Of a stretch of DNA of 27,561 nucleotides, positions 12,664 to 22,163 are shown one piece after another (position 1 is the stretch's first letter; every line of letters begins with the position of its first letter). The notes under the pieces were generated by a model, which was not told where the DNA came from, did not search any database, and was given only the letters and a program-made list of their open reading frames with translations. The stretch covers positions 1-27,561 of the forward strand of contig JALNWB010000032.1 of the NCBI GenBank assembly GCA_023231105.1. Reading direction: 5' to 3'. The DNA is from Ignavibacteriaceae bacterium (GTDB lineage: Bacteria > Bacteroidota > Ignavibacteria > Ignavibacteriales > Ignavibacteriaceae). Both the position numbers and the translations under genes were made by a program.

Positions 12664-13836
12664 CTAATCACAATACTCCTTTATCCAATCATATGCCTTG
12701 CTATCACCGAGTTTGCCTGCTTTATTCCAATCCAAATATGCGCCATTGTTATCACCAAGTAAATGTTTAGAAAGTCCACGACATAAATAGGCATCAGTAA
12801 GTTTAGGATTTATTCTAAGCGCTTTTGTACAATCTTTGATAGCATCCTTGTATTTTTTAACTTTAATTTTAACACGACCTCGTGCACAAAAAACCTCAGC
12901 GTCATTAGGGTAAATCTCTATTGCTTTGGTAAAATCTTGAATAGCTCCCTCATACTTCGAAAGTTTAACTTTAGCATTTCCGCGATTATAATAAACATTA
13001 GTCTTATTAGGATTAATCTCTATTGCCTTTGTAAAATCTTGAACTGCTCCATTGTAGTTTTTTAAGCTAAATTTGGCACTACCACGATTATTATAAGCCT
13101 CAGTCTCATTTGGATTAATTTCGATTGCTTTGGAAAAATCTTGGATGGCCCCTCTGCGATCCGAAAGGTAATATTTAACAGTTCCACGTTTATAATATGC
13201 CTTAGCAAAATTAGGGTCAAGCTCTATCGCTTTGTCATAATCTTGAAGGGCACTGTTGTAAATTGCCAGATTACGTTTCGCATTACCACGAAAATGGTAA
13301 GCCTCAGCATCATTAGGATTGATCCTTATTGCGTTTGTAAAATCTTGGATAGCTCCTTCATAAACTGAAAGTTCAAATTTAGCAATTCCACGGTTATAAT
13401 AAGCCTTAGCATTATTTGGTTTAAGTTCAATTGCTTTGTTAAAATCTTGAATTGCTCCCGTATAGTCCGAGAGTTCAAATTTAGCAGTTCCACGATTATA
13501 ATAAATATTAGTATCATTTGGTTTAAGCTCTATTGCTTTGTTAAAATCTTGGATAGCTCCTTCGAAGTCTGAAAGATAATATCTTGCATTACCACGTTTA
13601 TAATATGCCTTAGCAAAATTAGGGTCAAGCTCTATCGCTTTACCATAATCTTGGATGGCTCCGTTGCAGTCTTCCAGATTACGTTTCGCATTACCGCGAA
13701 CATGATAAGCCTTTACCGAATTCGGATCAATCTGTATGGCTTTGTTATAATCCTTTATAGCTCCGGAGTAATCTTCCTTCTCATATTTAGCATTGCCACT
13801 CTTTACAAGCTCTTCGGCTTTATTTTGTTTTCTCAT
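12664..13836 (-). CDS. TPR-repeat protein (11 repeats)
   Basis: 390 residues, almost wholly built of eleven 34-residue TPR units (A.AYY.RG.AK..L.DY.GAIQDF.KAIELNPN). No signal peptide or membrane segment, so probably cytoplasmic. TPR arrays form protein-binding superhelices; the partner is unknown. Units 2-3 and 6-7 are nearly identical (RGNAKRNL..., AKAYYKRG...), and at DNA level the matching blocks start at 13609 and 13201, exactly 408 bp (four units) apart, indicating a block duplication. It begins the leftward, host-like part of the window and faces the phage lysin gene. Confidence 0.85.
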   Translation of the reverse strand: MRKQNKAEELVKSGNAKYEKEDYSGAIKDYNKAIQIDPNSVKAYHVRGNAKRNLEDCNGAIQDYGKAIELDPNFAKAYYKRGNARYYLSDFEGAIQDFNKAIELKPNDTNIYYNRGTAKFELSDYTGAIQDFNKAIELKPNNAKAYYNRGIAKFELSVYEGAIQDFTNAIRINPNDAEAYHFRGNAKRNLAIYNSALQDYDKAIELDPNFAKAYYKRGTVKYYLSDRRGAIQDFSKAIEINPNETEAYNNRGSAKFSLKNYNGAVQDFTKAIEINPNKTNVYYNRGNAKVKLSKYEGAIQDFTKAIEIYPNDAEVFCARGRVKIKVKKYKDAIKDCTKALRINPKLTDAYLCRGLSKHLLGDNNGAYLDWNKAGKLGDSKAYDWIKEYCD

Positions 13837-13866
13837 ACCATTATTCAGTAAAATTTTTTTTATATC

Positions 13867-14406
13867 TCAATTAATTGTATCTCCTATTACAGAAACATAG
13901 CTTAACCAATCAATCAAAAATGCCTCCATTTTTTCTAATACTTCGTCACTTGCATTCTCCGTAGTTACTGAGAACCTGACTTTATTAAAAAAACCATTAT
14001 CGCTTCTTAAAAACAGAAACGAAAGTTCATTTTCGGTATCCCCATCTTAAAAACATCGATCGTAATTAAAAACGGCACTTAGAAATTTCGGTTCTTTTTC
14101 ATTTTCAAAATAATAAGGTTCATTTACAAGTAGTTTTACATTTTGCAAACGCTTTACAGTTTCCATATCATAAATTACATTTATGCAATTCTCAAATTCA
14201 GATAACATTATTGAATCTTCGAGATTGTCCGGTACGGCTAACCCAGAATTATAAATGGTTAATGTAAAAAATCCATTATGTTCTCCTTCATATCTGAGTT
14301 GGACGTCACCCTCTTCATATTTTTCTACAAAATCAAAAAAATAATCCCCAATTTTTTCTGGTATGTTTTTTTGCACAGAAAGTTTTCGTATAAGATTCTC
14401 TGTCAT
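13867..14406 (-). pseudogene. Small gene interrupted by an in-frame TAA
   Basis: The ORF 14406-14047 (119 residues) ends ...FNYDRCF at TAA (14047-14049). The same frame then continues without break for 59 residues (DGDTENELSFLFLRSDNGFF, then NKVRFSVTTENASDEVLEKM and so on) to TGA at 13867-13869. The second half has normal composition and joins smoothly, so the ancestral protein was probably about 179 residues. The family is not recognised; small acidic alpha/beta proteins like this occur as immunity or sensing proteins, but that is only a guess. Alternatives are a sequencing error or a real truncation. Confidence 0.6.
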
Positions 14407-14662
14407 AATTTATAACCTTAGCTATTTTCTTTCAATGTTTTTCTACAATGAATAACCACTGACCTTCACACCTAACTTAATTTGTATCTGTCCTGACCAA
14501 ACTCTTATCCCCACGGCCATTCGTAGTATGCCATCTCCAGCTTTTTGGCAAAGTGACCTTCTGCCTTTTACATACCAGTATTTAAGTTAATCCCAATTTT
14601 CCTTTACCGACATGAAGATGAAAGATAATTAGCTCCGGTATCGTTTTCGCTTCTTGGCACAA
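14407..14662. other. Intergenic, nothing recognised
   Basis: 256 bp with stop codons in all frames at short intervals. No tract, palindrome or promoter was recognised. Confidence 0.5.
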
Positions 14663-15934
14663 CTAATCCTTGAGACAACGAACACTATAACCGTTTGATG
14701 TACTACCACCGAAACCGATTTGACTATCACTATTGTATAGTTGAAAGTCGTGCTTGACACTAGCAACGTTAATCCATTCTGAAGAGCTCCAAAAGTTAGT
14801 GTTGATTCCTAAACCTCTGAAGGTACCGTCATAATCGCTGCTACCTGCTAAAAGTGCAGAAAATCCGCTTGTGTTTGTTCCAACTCCGTTCCCACTACCT
14901 TGTCCTACTGCTTTTAACGCGTTAGAATTATTGCTTACAGCTACTGCTAATGTTTCAAACTCTGTATACGTAGGTATGTGCCAACCGTTTGGACAAATAC
15001 CTCTAGTTCCTTCCGTTGTACTATATTGCATTATCTCATTCCACTGATATAAACCACCATAAGTACTGCAATTATTTGGATTATCATTATAACAATATTT
15101 TTCTATATTATTATTCTCTGTCTGATCTTCACTGCTGTTTATTCTTGTCCCAACATTAAGGTTTTCTTTCAACCAGCACTGATAAGCAATTTCCACAGTA
15201 TTGTATGTTTGCCCTGAATAACCTACACTTATAATTCCCTGACATGGTGTTGCGTCTGTAATTGTAAACGACCAAATAGTTGACCAGTTTGATATCCCAG
15301 TTGTCCCTTCTGCATATACTCGCCAATAATATTTAGTTGAATTTTTTAAGCCTATTACCTGCTTGCTTGTCCCTACAATTTGATACTGATTATAAACATA
15401 ATCGGCAAACACACTACTTGTTGATACCTGCAATCCATACCTTGAGGCACCGTTCACTGAATTCCAACTAAATGTTGGAGATGTTGAATTAATCGTTGCC
15501 GCATTTGATGGAGAAGTTAAAACAGGTGGATTCAATGGATATGTTTCAGTCGTGAATTTCCATACAGGTCCATTTGTTATATTATTATTGTTTGCATATT
15601 CAGCACAAACTTGCCAATAATATGTTGTGTTTTCTGATAAAGTAGAAATATAATAACTCGTAGTAGTTTGTAACGATGAAATTTTAGTAGTAGGTGGATT
15701 ACTTTTTCCCAAATAAACATCGTAATAAATTTGTTCGTTAGCAGGGTTGGTAATACTCCAGGCTAGATTTACTTCTACGGGCTGATTTATTGCATTGTTA
15801 TCCGGATTTATAACATCTATTTGGCTTAAATTAATTAAGTAATGGTCAGGTAAAAAGAGTTCTTCATCTTTACAACCTAAGCAGAATAATAAACTAATAG
15901 CAAAAGTTAAAAGGATAATGCAATTTTTTATCAT
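14663..15934 (-). CDS. FISUMP-domain lipoprotein with two Fn3-like domains
   Basis: 423 residues. The signal peptide MIKNCIILLTFAISLLFCLGC ends in a lipobox (CLGC), so it is a predicted outer-surface or periplasmic lipoprotein. Two fibronectin-III-like domains follow (about 40-130, ending WQVCAEYANNNN...WKFTT; and 135-228, ending YYWRVYAEG...WSFTI). From about 232 comes a FISUMP domain (Fibrobacter succinogenes major paralogous domain): NTVEIAYQCWLKENL, YQWNEIM, GICPNGWHIPTYTEF, SGFSALLAGS, FWSSSE, YSVRCLKD. FISUMP belongs to the C-type-lectin-like/FGE superfold, suggesting ligand display. A paralogue is the next leftward gene upstream (16181-16885). Confidence 0.85.
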   Translation of the reverse strand: MIKNCIILLTFAISLLFCLGCKDEELFLPDHYLINLSQIDVINPDNNAINQPVEVNLAWSITNPANEQIYYDVYLGKSNPPTTKISSLQTTTSYYISTLSENTTYYWQVCAEYANNNNITNGPVWKFTTETYPLNPPVLTSPSNAATINSTSPTFSWNSVNGASRYGLQVSTSSVFADYVYNQYQIVGTSKQVIGLKNSTKYYWRVYAEGTTGISNWSTIWSFTITDATPCQGIISVGYSGQTYNTVEIAYQCWLKENLNVGTRINSSEDQTENNNIEKYCYNDNPNNCSTYGGLYQWNEIMQYSTTEGTRGICPNGWHIPTYTEFETLAVAVSNNSNALKAVGQGSGNGVGTNTSGFSALLAGSSDYDGTFRGLGINTNFWSSSEWINVASVKHDFQLYNSDSQIGFGGSTSNGYSVRCLKD

Positions 15935-16180
15935 ATAGTTTTGTTTGAATATATTTAGAATCGTCTACTCTTTACTTATACCACAATTCATAATTATTAG
16001 AATTTTTCATAATTTTAAATAAATGTCAAATGAAAGCTATTCAACCTCGAATCGCATATTTTGCTCAACCTTTTAAGTACTTTATTCAGTTTATTCACTT
16101 TATTGTTCACCACAATCCACCATCACGAAAAAACACACTCTGAAATATGCCTTCTATATTTTTCTCGCTTATTGGTACAA

Positions 16181-16885
16181 CTAATCCTTTAGGCACCGAA
16201 TACTATAACCGTGGTCCTTGGAGTAATTGGCCATGTAGACATCACTATCATTGAACCACAAGTACAAGTTGTAGACGTTCGTTGCATAACCCTCTGTAGA
16301 ACTCCAAAAGAAAGTGTAATATCCTAAATGGTCGAAGATACCATTGTAGTTGCGGCTACCCGCCAGCAAGGCAGAGAAGCCACTTGTGTTCGTACCTACT
16401 CCATTTCCGGTTCCTTGGTCTTCTCTTTTTAATTTGTTTCCATCATGGCCAACTGCATCCAATAATATTATGAACTCATCATAAGTGGGAATATGCCAAC
16501 CAACGGGGCATATACCTTGCGCTCTAGGGGTGGTGCTGTATGCCATCGCTTCATTCCAATCATACAACCCACCATAAGTTGCACAATTAGCTTCATTATT
16601 ATTATAACAGTACTTTTCTATTGTTCCATTGTTACTTGGGTTTACACTACCATTTATTCTTGTGCCAACATTAAGGTTTTCTTTCAACCAGCACTGATAA
16701 GCAGTTTCCACAGTATTGTATGTTTGACCTGAATAACTTATGCTTGTAATTCCCTGACATGGCGTTGTTGCTATCAGAAGAATACTCGAGTACTCCTCTG
16801 GCGGATTAAGTTCATCGCACCCGGTAAACAAAATTAAACCGGAGAGAAAAAGTAATATGACAATATTATATGTGTTTTTTTCCAT
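16181..16885 (-). CDS. FISUMP-domain lipoprotein, short paralogue
   Basis: 234 residues from ATG 16885, chosen because MEKNTYNIVILLFLSG then ILFTGC gives a proper lipoprotein signal; a longer frame to 16933 adds a non-signal leader. After a short linker it is all FISUMP: TVETAYQCWLKENLNVGTRI, YDWNEAM, GICPVGWHIPTYDEF, SGFSALLAGS, FWSSTE, YSIRCLKD. The DNA for the first part (16657-16768) matches the paralogue (15142-15253) at 103 of 112 positions, whereas the C-terminal lectin-like part is strongly diverged. The Fn3 domains are absent. Confidence 0.85.
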   Translation of the reverse strand: MEKNTYNIVILLFLSGLILFTGCDELNPPEEYSSILLIATTPCQGITSISYSGQTYNTVETAYQCWLKENLNVGTRINGSVNPSNNGTIEKYCYNNNEANCATYGGLYDWNEAMAYSTTPRAQGICPVGWHIPTYDEFIILLDAVGHDGNKLKREDQGTGNGVGTNTSGFSALLAGSRNYNGIFDHLGYYTFFWSSTEGYATNVYNLYLWFNDSDVYMANYSKDHGYSIRCLKD

Positions 16886-17188
16886 ATAATAAAAATATAA
16901 AAGATTATCCTTGGTGTTTAAAAAAGAGTTCATAATTTTACCTAACAGTTAAGAATTGACTTAAGGGGTCATTCGTTACACTGCTGCCATCTCTAACGCT
17001 TCGTACAGCTGTCAGTCATTTTTTAAGTACTAATCAGTTCTCCAATCTGTCCGTTGATGAATAGTCTATTCTAATTTATAATAAAAGAAATTACTAAAGA
17101 TCAACTTTATTCTAAATATCGAGTCTAACTCTTCACACGATTGTATGTCAATTCCATCTTTTTGGTTTTAGAATTCATTAAATAGCCC

Positions 17189-19000
17189 TTAAAAATGGAA
17201 ATATAGATGCAACCCATTTTCAAACGCATCATTCTTAAAAAAATTCGTATAGCCAAGAGTAATTGAAGCTCTGTCACCATAACGATATACAATATTGAAA
17301 AAAAGAGCCGGTTCGGTATGCTGTATACCACCACCAAGATGCTTGATTAATTCGCTTTCCCATCCTCCAGTCTCTACCGAAAGAGACGCTCTATGCACCA
17401 TTACTCCAATAAATGGGAAAATTCTTTCACTAATTACAAATGGACAAAATCCCATCTTGGCCGTTATTATATAAAGTCTGAATATTTCTTTACCAGGATC
17501 ACTTGTAAATTCCTCAGAGCCTTCTATATCTTCTGCTTTGATGGGTGAATCATAACATATATCAGCTTCAAAAAGAAATGGAAGGTAAGTGAAATTTAAT
17601 CCGGCACCTATAAGAAAATCATTTTTAACAGATTTGTAAATGGGATACTTGGCTGCTGTCGACAATAAACTTGGATTTATTGTTTGTAAATTTGCAGAAA
17701 AAAATAAGTGAGCGCGTGATATTATTTGATTTAATCTTTCATTTCCAAAAGCCGTAAACCTAAAAAATCTACCTTCTGTTTTAATAATATTTATCTCTAC
17801 AGTTTTAACCTCGGCATCTAAATAAAAGGATTGTTCATAGCTATCATACCCGTCCAAATCGCCCTCAATTTTATAATCACCCGGTGGAAGTTCAAAACTC
17901 CTAGTGATAGGTAGTATGCCTTTATATTCTCCGTTTAGCGTGATTCTTACTGAATTCATTCCAACAATATTTAACAGTCCATTTTTCTTTAATTTTATTG
18001 ATTCTCGAAATGCTTCATCTTTAATAATTACAAAGCTTTTTTTTTCTTTTCTGTATTTATCCTTCTGGATTTCTAGAGTGTATTCCCCAGCATCAATTTC
18101 TTTAAGCAAAGGTGTTTCCCCGATATTTTTCCCATTTAAATATACAGTTGCTCCGGTAGGTACACTGTTTATATCCAGTGCCCCTTTGTAAGGTTCTAAT
18201 TTAATTCTTCTATCAATCACCATTGGGTCATATAAACCTCTCACTTCAACGGTCTCAATATAATCTTTGAAATATTTCCTTTTTACTGTTATAATATGTT
18301 GGCCTTCCGCCATCTGAATAGGATCATTGTTTTTATAACTTACCGCATCAATAAATAGTTCATTAGCAGGGTTTGTATCCAATTTAAATATTCCAAACTT
18401 TGCTCTAAGTTTAACACTTAATCTTTCTTCTTTATTTTTTACTACAGTTATGATAGTATCTATGTTATAGTAACCTTCTTTTTCTAAAAGTATTTTGTAG
18501 GGTTCAGCAGTAACTCTTGAAAAATGATATGGAGTTCTCTCGTTGAAATCTGGTCTCCCATGTATAGTTATTTTAGCTCCTTCAGGGACTGAAGTTAAAT
18601 AAAACTCCCCTAAATCCGTAATGAGTCTAGATGTTTTTTCAAAAATGCTGTACACAACTGCTCTTTTCGGTACTAAATCTGTAACCGTAATCCTTAAAGG
18701 CTCATATCCCTTTGATTCAACATTAAGAAGAACTGTCTTTTCATCCACTTTAACATATAATCTATATTCAAAGGAAGACTCAGTTTTCTTTTTTTCAACT
18801 TCATTTGCACCTGTAAATCTATCTTGATCAGGGAATGTTAACTCTAAAGGAGAATACACCAGAATAAGTGGGAGATTATTTCTTGTATTTAGTTTTTCAT
18901 CTCTTGGTTTATAGTCCAATTCTTTAATTTGAGCAAATATATTAGAAATTAGACCATAAGAAATAATAAATGCAATTATAATAAATATTTTGTTTTTCAT
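17189..19000 (-). CDS. PEGA-domain protein with C-terminal beta-barrel-like region
   Basis: 603 residues from ATG 19000, which begins a clear signal peptide (MKNKIFIIIAFIISYGLISN, cleavage after FAQ); an upstream ATG adds nine residues without that form. Several PEGA domains follow: about 130-195 (YLTSVPEGAKITIHG), 200-265 (KLDTNPANELFIDA), 270-330 (LDINSVPTGATVYLNGKNIG, then ETPL) and 335-400. PEGA domains are small beta-rich surface modules. The last 200 residues alternate hydrophobic and polar residues (FLIGAGLNFTYLPFLFEADI) and end ...GLHLYFHF with terminal Phe, as in outer-membrane barrels. It is the last gene of a six-gene envelope operon. Confidence 0.8.
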   Translation of the reverse strand: MKNKIFIIIAFIISYGLISNIFAQIKELDYKPRDEKLNTRNNLPLILVYSPLELTFPDQDRFTGANEVEKKKTESSFEYRLYVKVDEKTVLLNVESKGYEPLRITVTDLVPKRAVVYSIFEKTSRLITDLGEFYLTSVPEGAKITIHGRPDFNERTPYHFSRVTAEPYKILLEKEGYYNIDTIITVVKNKEERLSVKLRAKFGIFKLDTNPANELFIDAVSYKNNDPIQMAEGQHIITVKRKYFKDYIETVEVRGLYDPMVIDRRIKLEPYKGALDINSVPTGATVYLNGKNIGETPLLKEIDAGEYTLEIQKDKYRKEKKSFVIIKDEAFRESIKLKKNGLLNIVGMNSVRITLNGEYKGILPITRSFELPPGDYKIEGDLDGYDSYEQSFYLDAEVKTVEINIIKTEGRFFRFTAFGNERLNQIISRAHLFFSANLQTINPSLLSTAAKYPIYKSVKNDFLIGAGLNFTYLPFLFEADICYDSPIKAEDIEGSEEFTSDPGKEIFRLYIITAKMGFCPFVISERIFPFIGVMVHRASLSVETGGWESELIKHLGGGIQHTEPALFFNIVYRYGDRASITLGYTNFFKNDAFENGLHLYFHF

Positions 19001-19067
19001 AAATCTATATTTGAATAATGAATACAAAGATTAATTCTTTAACTTCAGGAACCGTCACATGTATTAT

Positions 19068-20090
19068 TTATCTTACTACATCAAAACTATTAAGTCCAAA
19101 AATTCCTTCTTTTGTTTGCTCTGCCCCCTCAGGCTGCCAGGTTCTAACATGAATAGTTGGGTTATTTTCGTCTTTAAAGTCAATCATAAGAAATAAATAT
19201 CCAACATCTTTATACCCGGAAGTATTCCATAACTGCTTGAGATTAACTCCATATAGGTCGGGGTATTTAAGATCTTTTACAATTTTAATTTCATCAAAAA
19301 CAATATTTACATATTTGTTATATTTAAATATTCGGTTTTTTAATGTCTCTATATATTCTTTTTTTGTTTGAGTTTGATATACTACTCGTATTTTCCCCAA
19401 TTGATTCATTATGTCACTATGCTCTGATTTTATTATAGTGCCGGTAATTATTAGTGCATCATTACTGTATACTTTTTTCAGGAAGTCAATATCTTTTCTA
19501 TTATAAGCTGTCCTTAAATTTTCAATAAACTCAAGAATGAATTCTCTTCTACTTATTTCACTAACAGTGGCACCCTCATTTTTTAATCTCTCATAATTAT
19601 TTGATTGAAGTGAATAGCATATATTTTCGATTTTTCCAGTACTATTAAAAGTGAGACATATTTCGTAGTTGTCACTAGTATTATTTACCTCCTTTGATTT
19701 AGCTTCATTCTCACTAAAAACATCCTTAATAAAAACCGGTATATTGCGTATCTGATATTTTTTCTCTCTCTTCATCTGTAGAACTCTCTCAATTATTTGA
19801 GTCTCAGTGCATCTCAGTGGACTCGTTTCCCAAAGTGAATTAAGAATCTCCTTAGCTTTATCAGTCATTACATCGTTTCTTATTTCTGGTTTCCTATTCT
19901 GAAAAAAAGCCTCATTGATACCAGTTAATAATTCTGTAGCATTCCTCTGCATTTTATTAAGCAATACCTCATCAGATAAATCAGTTAACTTAACAACTGT
20001 TTTGAATCCATCTTGAGAATATGAGCTAGGACAGTAGAGTAGTAGAAAAAGACAACAGCCTAATATTATTTTACGATATACATTATCCAT
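19068..20090 (-). CDS. Secreted NTF2-like-domain protein
   Basis: 340 residues. A signal peptide (about 1-26, ending SSYSQ) precedes a helical region (35-110: LLNKMQRNATELLTGINEAF, LNSLWETSPLRC). Residues 180-315 (RREFILEFIENLRTAYNRKD, FLKKVYSNDALIITG, YLFLMIDFKDENNPTIHVRTW) look like an NTF2/SnoaL-type domain known from Bacteroidota proteins encoded beside LPP20-like and PEGA genes; that association is from memory of the family, not shown here. It overlaps the upstream gene by 25 bp, so the two are probably co-translated. The biochemical role is unknown. Confidence 0.7.
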   Translation of the reverse strand: MDNVYRKIILGCCLFLLLYCPSSYSQDGFKTVVKLTDLSDEVLLNKMQRNATELLTGINEAFFQNRKPEIRNDVMTDKAKEILNSLWETSPLRCTETQIIERVLQMKREKKYQIRNIPVFIKDVFSENEAKSKEVNNTSDNYEICLTFNSTGKIENICYSLQSNNYERLKNEGATVSEISRREFILEFIENLRTAYNRKDIDFLKKVYSNDALIITGTIIKSEHSDIMNQLGKIRVVYQTQTKKEYIETLKNRIFKYNKYVNIVFDEIKIVKDLKYPDLYGVNLKQLWNTSGYKDVGYLFLMIDFKDENNPTIHVRTWQPEGAEQTKEGIFGLNSFDVVR

Positions 20091-20962
20091 ATTGCTACCA
20101 TATCCTTAAATGTTGTTTGAAAATCTGTAACTATATTTTTTGTTAAATAATTATAAATAGCTTTATCCTTATGAACTAAATAAGCCTCCATTGTATTAAC
20201 ATCTGGATTCAATATTAAAATATCACATTTTTCAGGATCTGAAAAAGATTCTTTTTTTCCATATACAAGCTTTCCATTTCTTTTGTATTCATTCAGTAAT
20301 GCAAGTAACTCATTGTTATCCTTTATTTCTCCTAATTTTTCGGTGACCATTTGATTGTAGCTATAATTCACACTTTCATCAGGCATGGTAGTTTTAGTTT
20401 TTCCCTCTTCTTTATATTTGTCAGTGGGTTTGTTCTCTTCCTTTTTTGATAACTCAATTCTATAATTCATGCTTTCGTTTTTCGGCTTCATCCTGCCCTT
20501 GTTGACAGTACTATCCAGCGACTCATTTTGCAAAATATTATTAGAGATGTTTATCTTCTCTTCCTTGATCTTATCTGTTGGGATCACTTCAATATAACCC
20601 ATCTCTCTCAGTGTTTTCAATTGTTTTGTAACATTTGTCTTTTCGATAAAAGCTGTCACTCTAAATATTGAACCTCTCTTAAAAATAAGATACTCAATTC
20701 CTTCTAACTTAATAGATTTTAGATTGCTAATATTTCCATTGGAATTAAAATCATTAATTATTCTAATAATAAGATTTTCTTTCGCTAAAGTTTTCGCATC
20801 TTCTTCAGTATTAGCTTTCTCTTCTTCCCAATAATACTCGCCAGAGAGTTTGACTTTTTCTTCCTCCACCGGGTTACTCAATTGTTGCGCATTAATTCTT
20901 GAATAAAAAAGGGTAATTAAGAATAAAACAAATAAAGAAGTTTTGACAACATTGCTTTTCAT
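20066..20962 (-). CDS. LPP20-like secreted protein
   Basis: 298 residues. Signal peptide MKSNVVKTSLFVLFLITLFY..INAQ. The segment SGEYYWEEEKANTEEDAKTL (about 40-59), followed by AKENLIIRIIND, is the typical LPP20/FlgO-related beginning in which a trace of the protein's own assembly domain is seen. The region 135-205 is Lys/Glu/Asn-rich and probably unstructured. The C-terminal part (LLALLNEYKRNGKLVYGKKE, then CDILILNPD) is a small alpha/beta domain found in the same kind of protein. The start overlaps the previous stop (4 bp), indicating coupling. It lacks a lipobox, so it is likely periplasmic. Confidence 0.65.
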   Translation of the reverse strand: MKSNVVKTSLFVLFLITLFYSRINAQQLSNPVEEEKVKLSGEYYWEEEKANTEEDAKTLAKENLIIRIINDFNSNGNISNLKSIKLEGIEYLIFKRGSIFRVTAFIEKTNVTKQLKTLREMGYIEVIPTDKIKEEKINISNNILQNESLDSTVNKGRMKPKNESMNYRIELSKKEENKPTDKYKEEGKTKTTMPDESVNYSYNQMVTEKLGEIKDNNELLALLNEYKRNGKLVYGKKESFSDPEKCDILILNPDVNTMEAYLVHKDKAIYNYLTKNIVTDFQTTFKDMVAIWIMYIVK

Positions 20963-22149
20963 TTAATAAGCACCTTATATTGTGTTTTTTGAGGTATATA
21001 TTCCCCAAAGAGATTATCTATATTATTGGTTGGTATATTAGTCCGGAGCCCTATTGTTATAGTTTTATTTCTATCAAATAATGTATTCTTATCAACATCA
21101 ATAACCATCATATGGATAACATTCAATTTGTTGTTGAGAATTATTACAATTGTTTTTAACCCATTCTCCGTTTTTTTTTCAATCCCCGTATAAAGTGTGC
21201 AATATTTTTTAAAGTACTCCATTAAGTCACAAAAATTCATCGTATAGTTTACTTGTTCATTACCATATATGTTATGATTTATATTTGCTCGTAAGTCATC
21301 GTTAAGCATAGGGAATTGAATTAAATTACATATACTTTCTTCAAAGTATCGCGGCTCAAAAACATAGTGTAATACCCCCTCTTGCATCTTTAGGTATAAA
21401 CTATTGTTGATCTCTTTAATGACAAAGCTATCATTCTTCAAATAATAAATACTATCATTTTGAATAAGATCAGATATCAAAATATTGTTTGTTAAAGGTT
21501 TCTCTTTCCGCACTTGCTCAATATCAGAATGAATATTTTCAAGCTGCTCTATAATCTCTTCATCCAATTCCTTTTTATCCATCCCCCTAACTAATGTATT
21601 AGTTGCTGGAAAAGAAAACTTAACAGATTCATCACTAACATTATTCCAACTGATCTTATAACGCAAACTATCTCTTTTCAACTTGAAATCGCATTTACTA
21701 TTCATTATTGAATAGACTTTCTGCAGCATTTTCTTACTATTGACTGAATTATTATTTAACAGTATTTCAAGATTATTTTCATGCAACTTTTGAATCAAAG
21801 AGTTATCATCGTGGATCAATAAAAGTTCAAGTGTTTTTCTTTCAATGAAACGAGAAATATCTTCTGATTCGAAAAGAGGTCTAATTGTAGAGTCAATAAT
21901 TGCTATGCCTATATCTTCAATCCTGTTGCCATTTAGATAATAATTTAAATTGACGTAATGAGAATTAATTATCCTATTCGTTCTAAGGGCATATGTATTT
22001 CTAGATAAAGAGTCATTGGGGTAATACCTGCAATCGGAAGGAAGAATTTCAAATAAATTTTCTAAATACTTTGATGCAAAAGTTATCTGCCCTTCAGATT
22101 CAATGCTTAAAAATAATCCTATTATCAGATATAAAATTATTTTTACCAT
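20959..22149 (-). CDS. Secreted protein of unknown function in the envelope operon
   Basis: 396 residues, Asn/Ile/Leu-rich. A signal peptide (MVKIILYLIIGLFLSIESEG) is followed by no recognised domain. The segment 45-115 contains a run of short helices (RIEDIGIAIIDSTIRPLFES, then EDISRFIERKTLELLLIHDD). The C-terminal 120 residues have strand-like stretches (LKTIVIILNNKLNVIHMMVIDV). It overlaps the LPP20-like gene by 4 bp and follows the MORN lipoprotein gene by 14 bp. Probably periplasmic. Confidence 0.65.
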   Translation of the reverse strand: MVKIILYLIIGLFLSIESEGQITFASKYLENLFEILPSDCRYYPNDSLSRNTYALRTNRIINSHYVNLNYYLNGNRIEDIGIAIIDSTIRPLFESEDISRFIERKTLELLLIHDDNSLIQKLHENNLEILLNNNSVNSKKMLQKVYSIMNSKCDFKLKRDSLRYKISWNNVSDESVKFSFPATNTLVRGMDKKELDEEIIEQLENIHSDIEQVRKEKPLTNNILISDLIQNDSIYYLKNDSFVIKEINNSLYLKMQEGVLHYVFEPRYFEESICNLIQFPMLNDDLRANINHNIYGNEQVNYTMNFCDLMEYFKKYCTLYTGIEKKTENGLKTIVIILNNKLNVIHMMVIDVDKNTLFDRNKTITIGLRTNIPTNNIDNLFGEYIPQKTQYKVLIK

Positions 22150-22163
22150 AAATTTTAATTTTT

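Noticed and set aside
14663..16400. Active diversity-generating retroelement acting on the FISUMP C-termini
   Set aside because: No reverse transcriptase or template repeat is present, and the two C-termini also differ at many synonymous sites, as expected from ordinary divergence.
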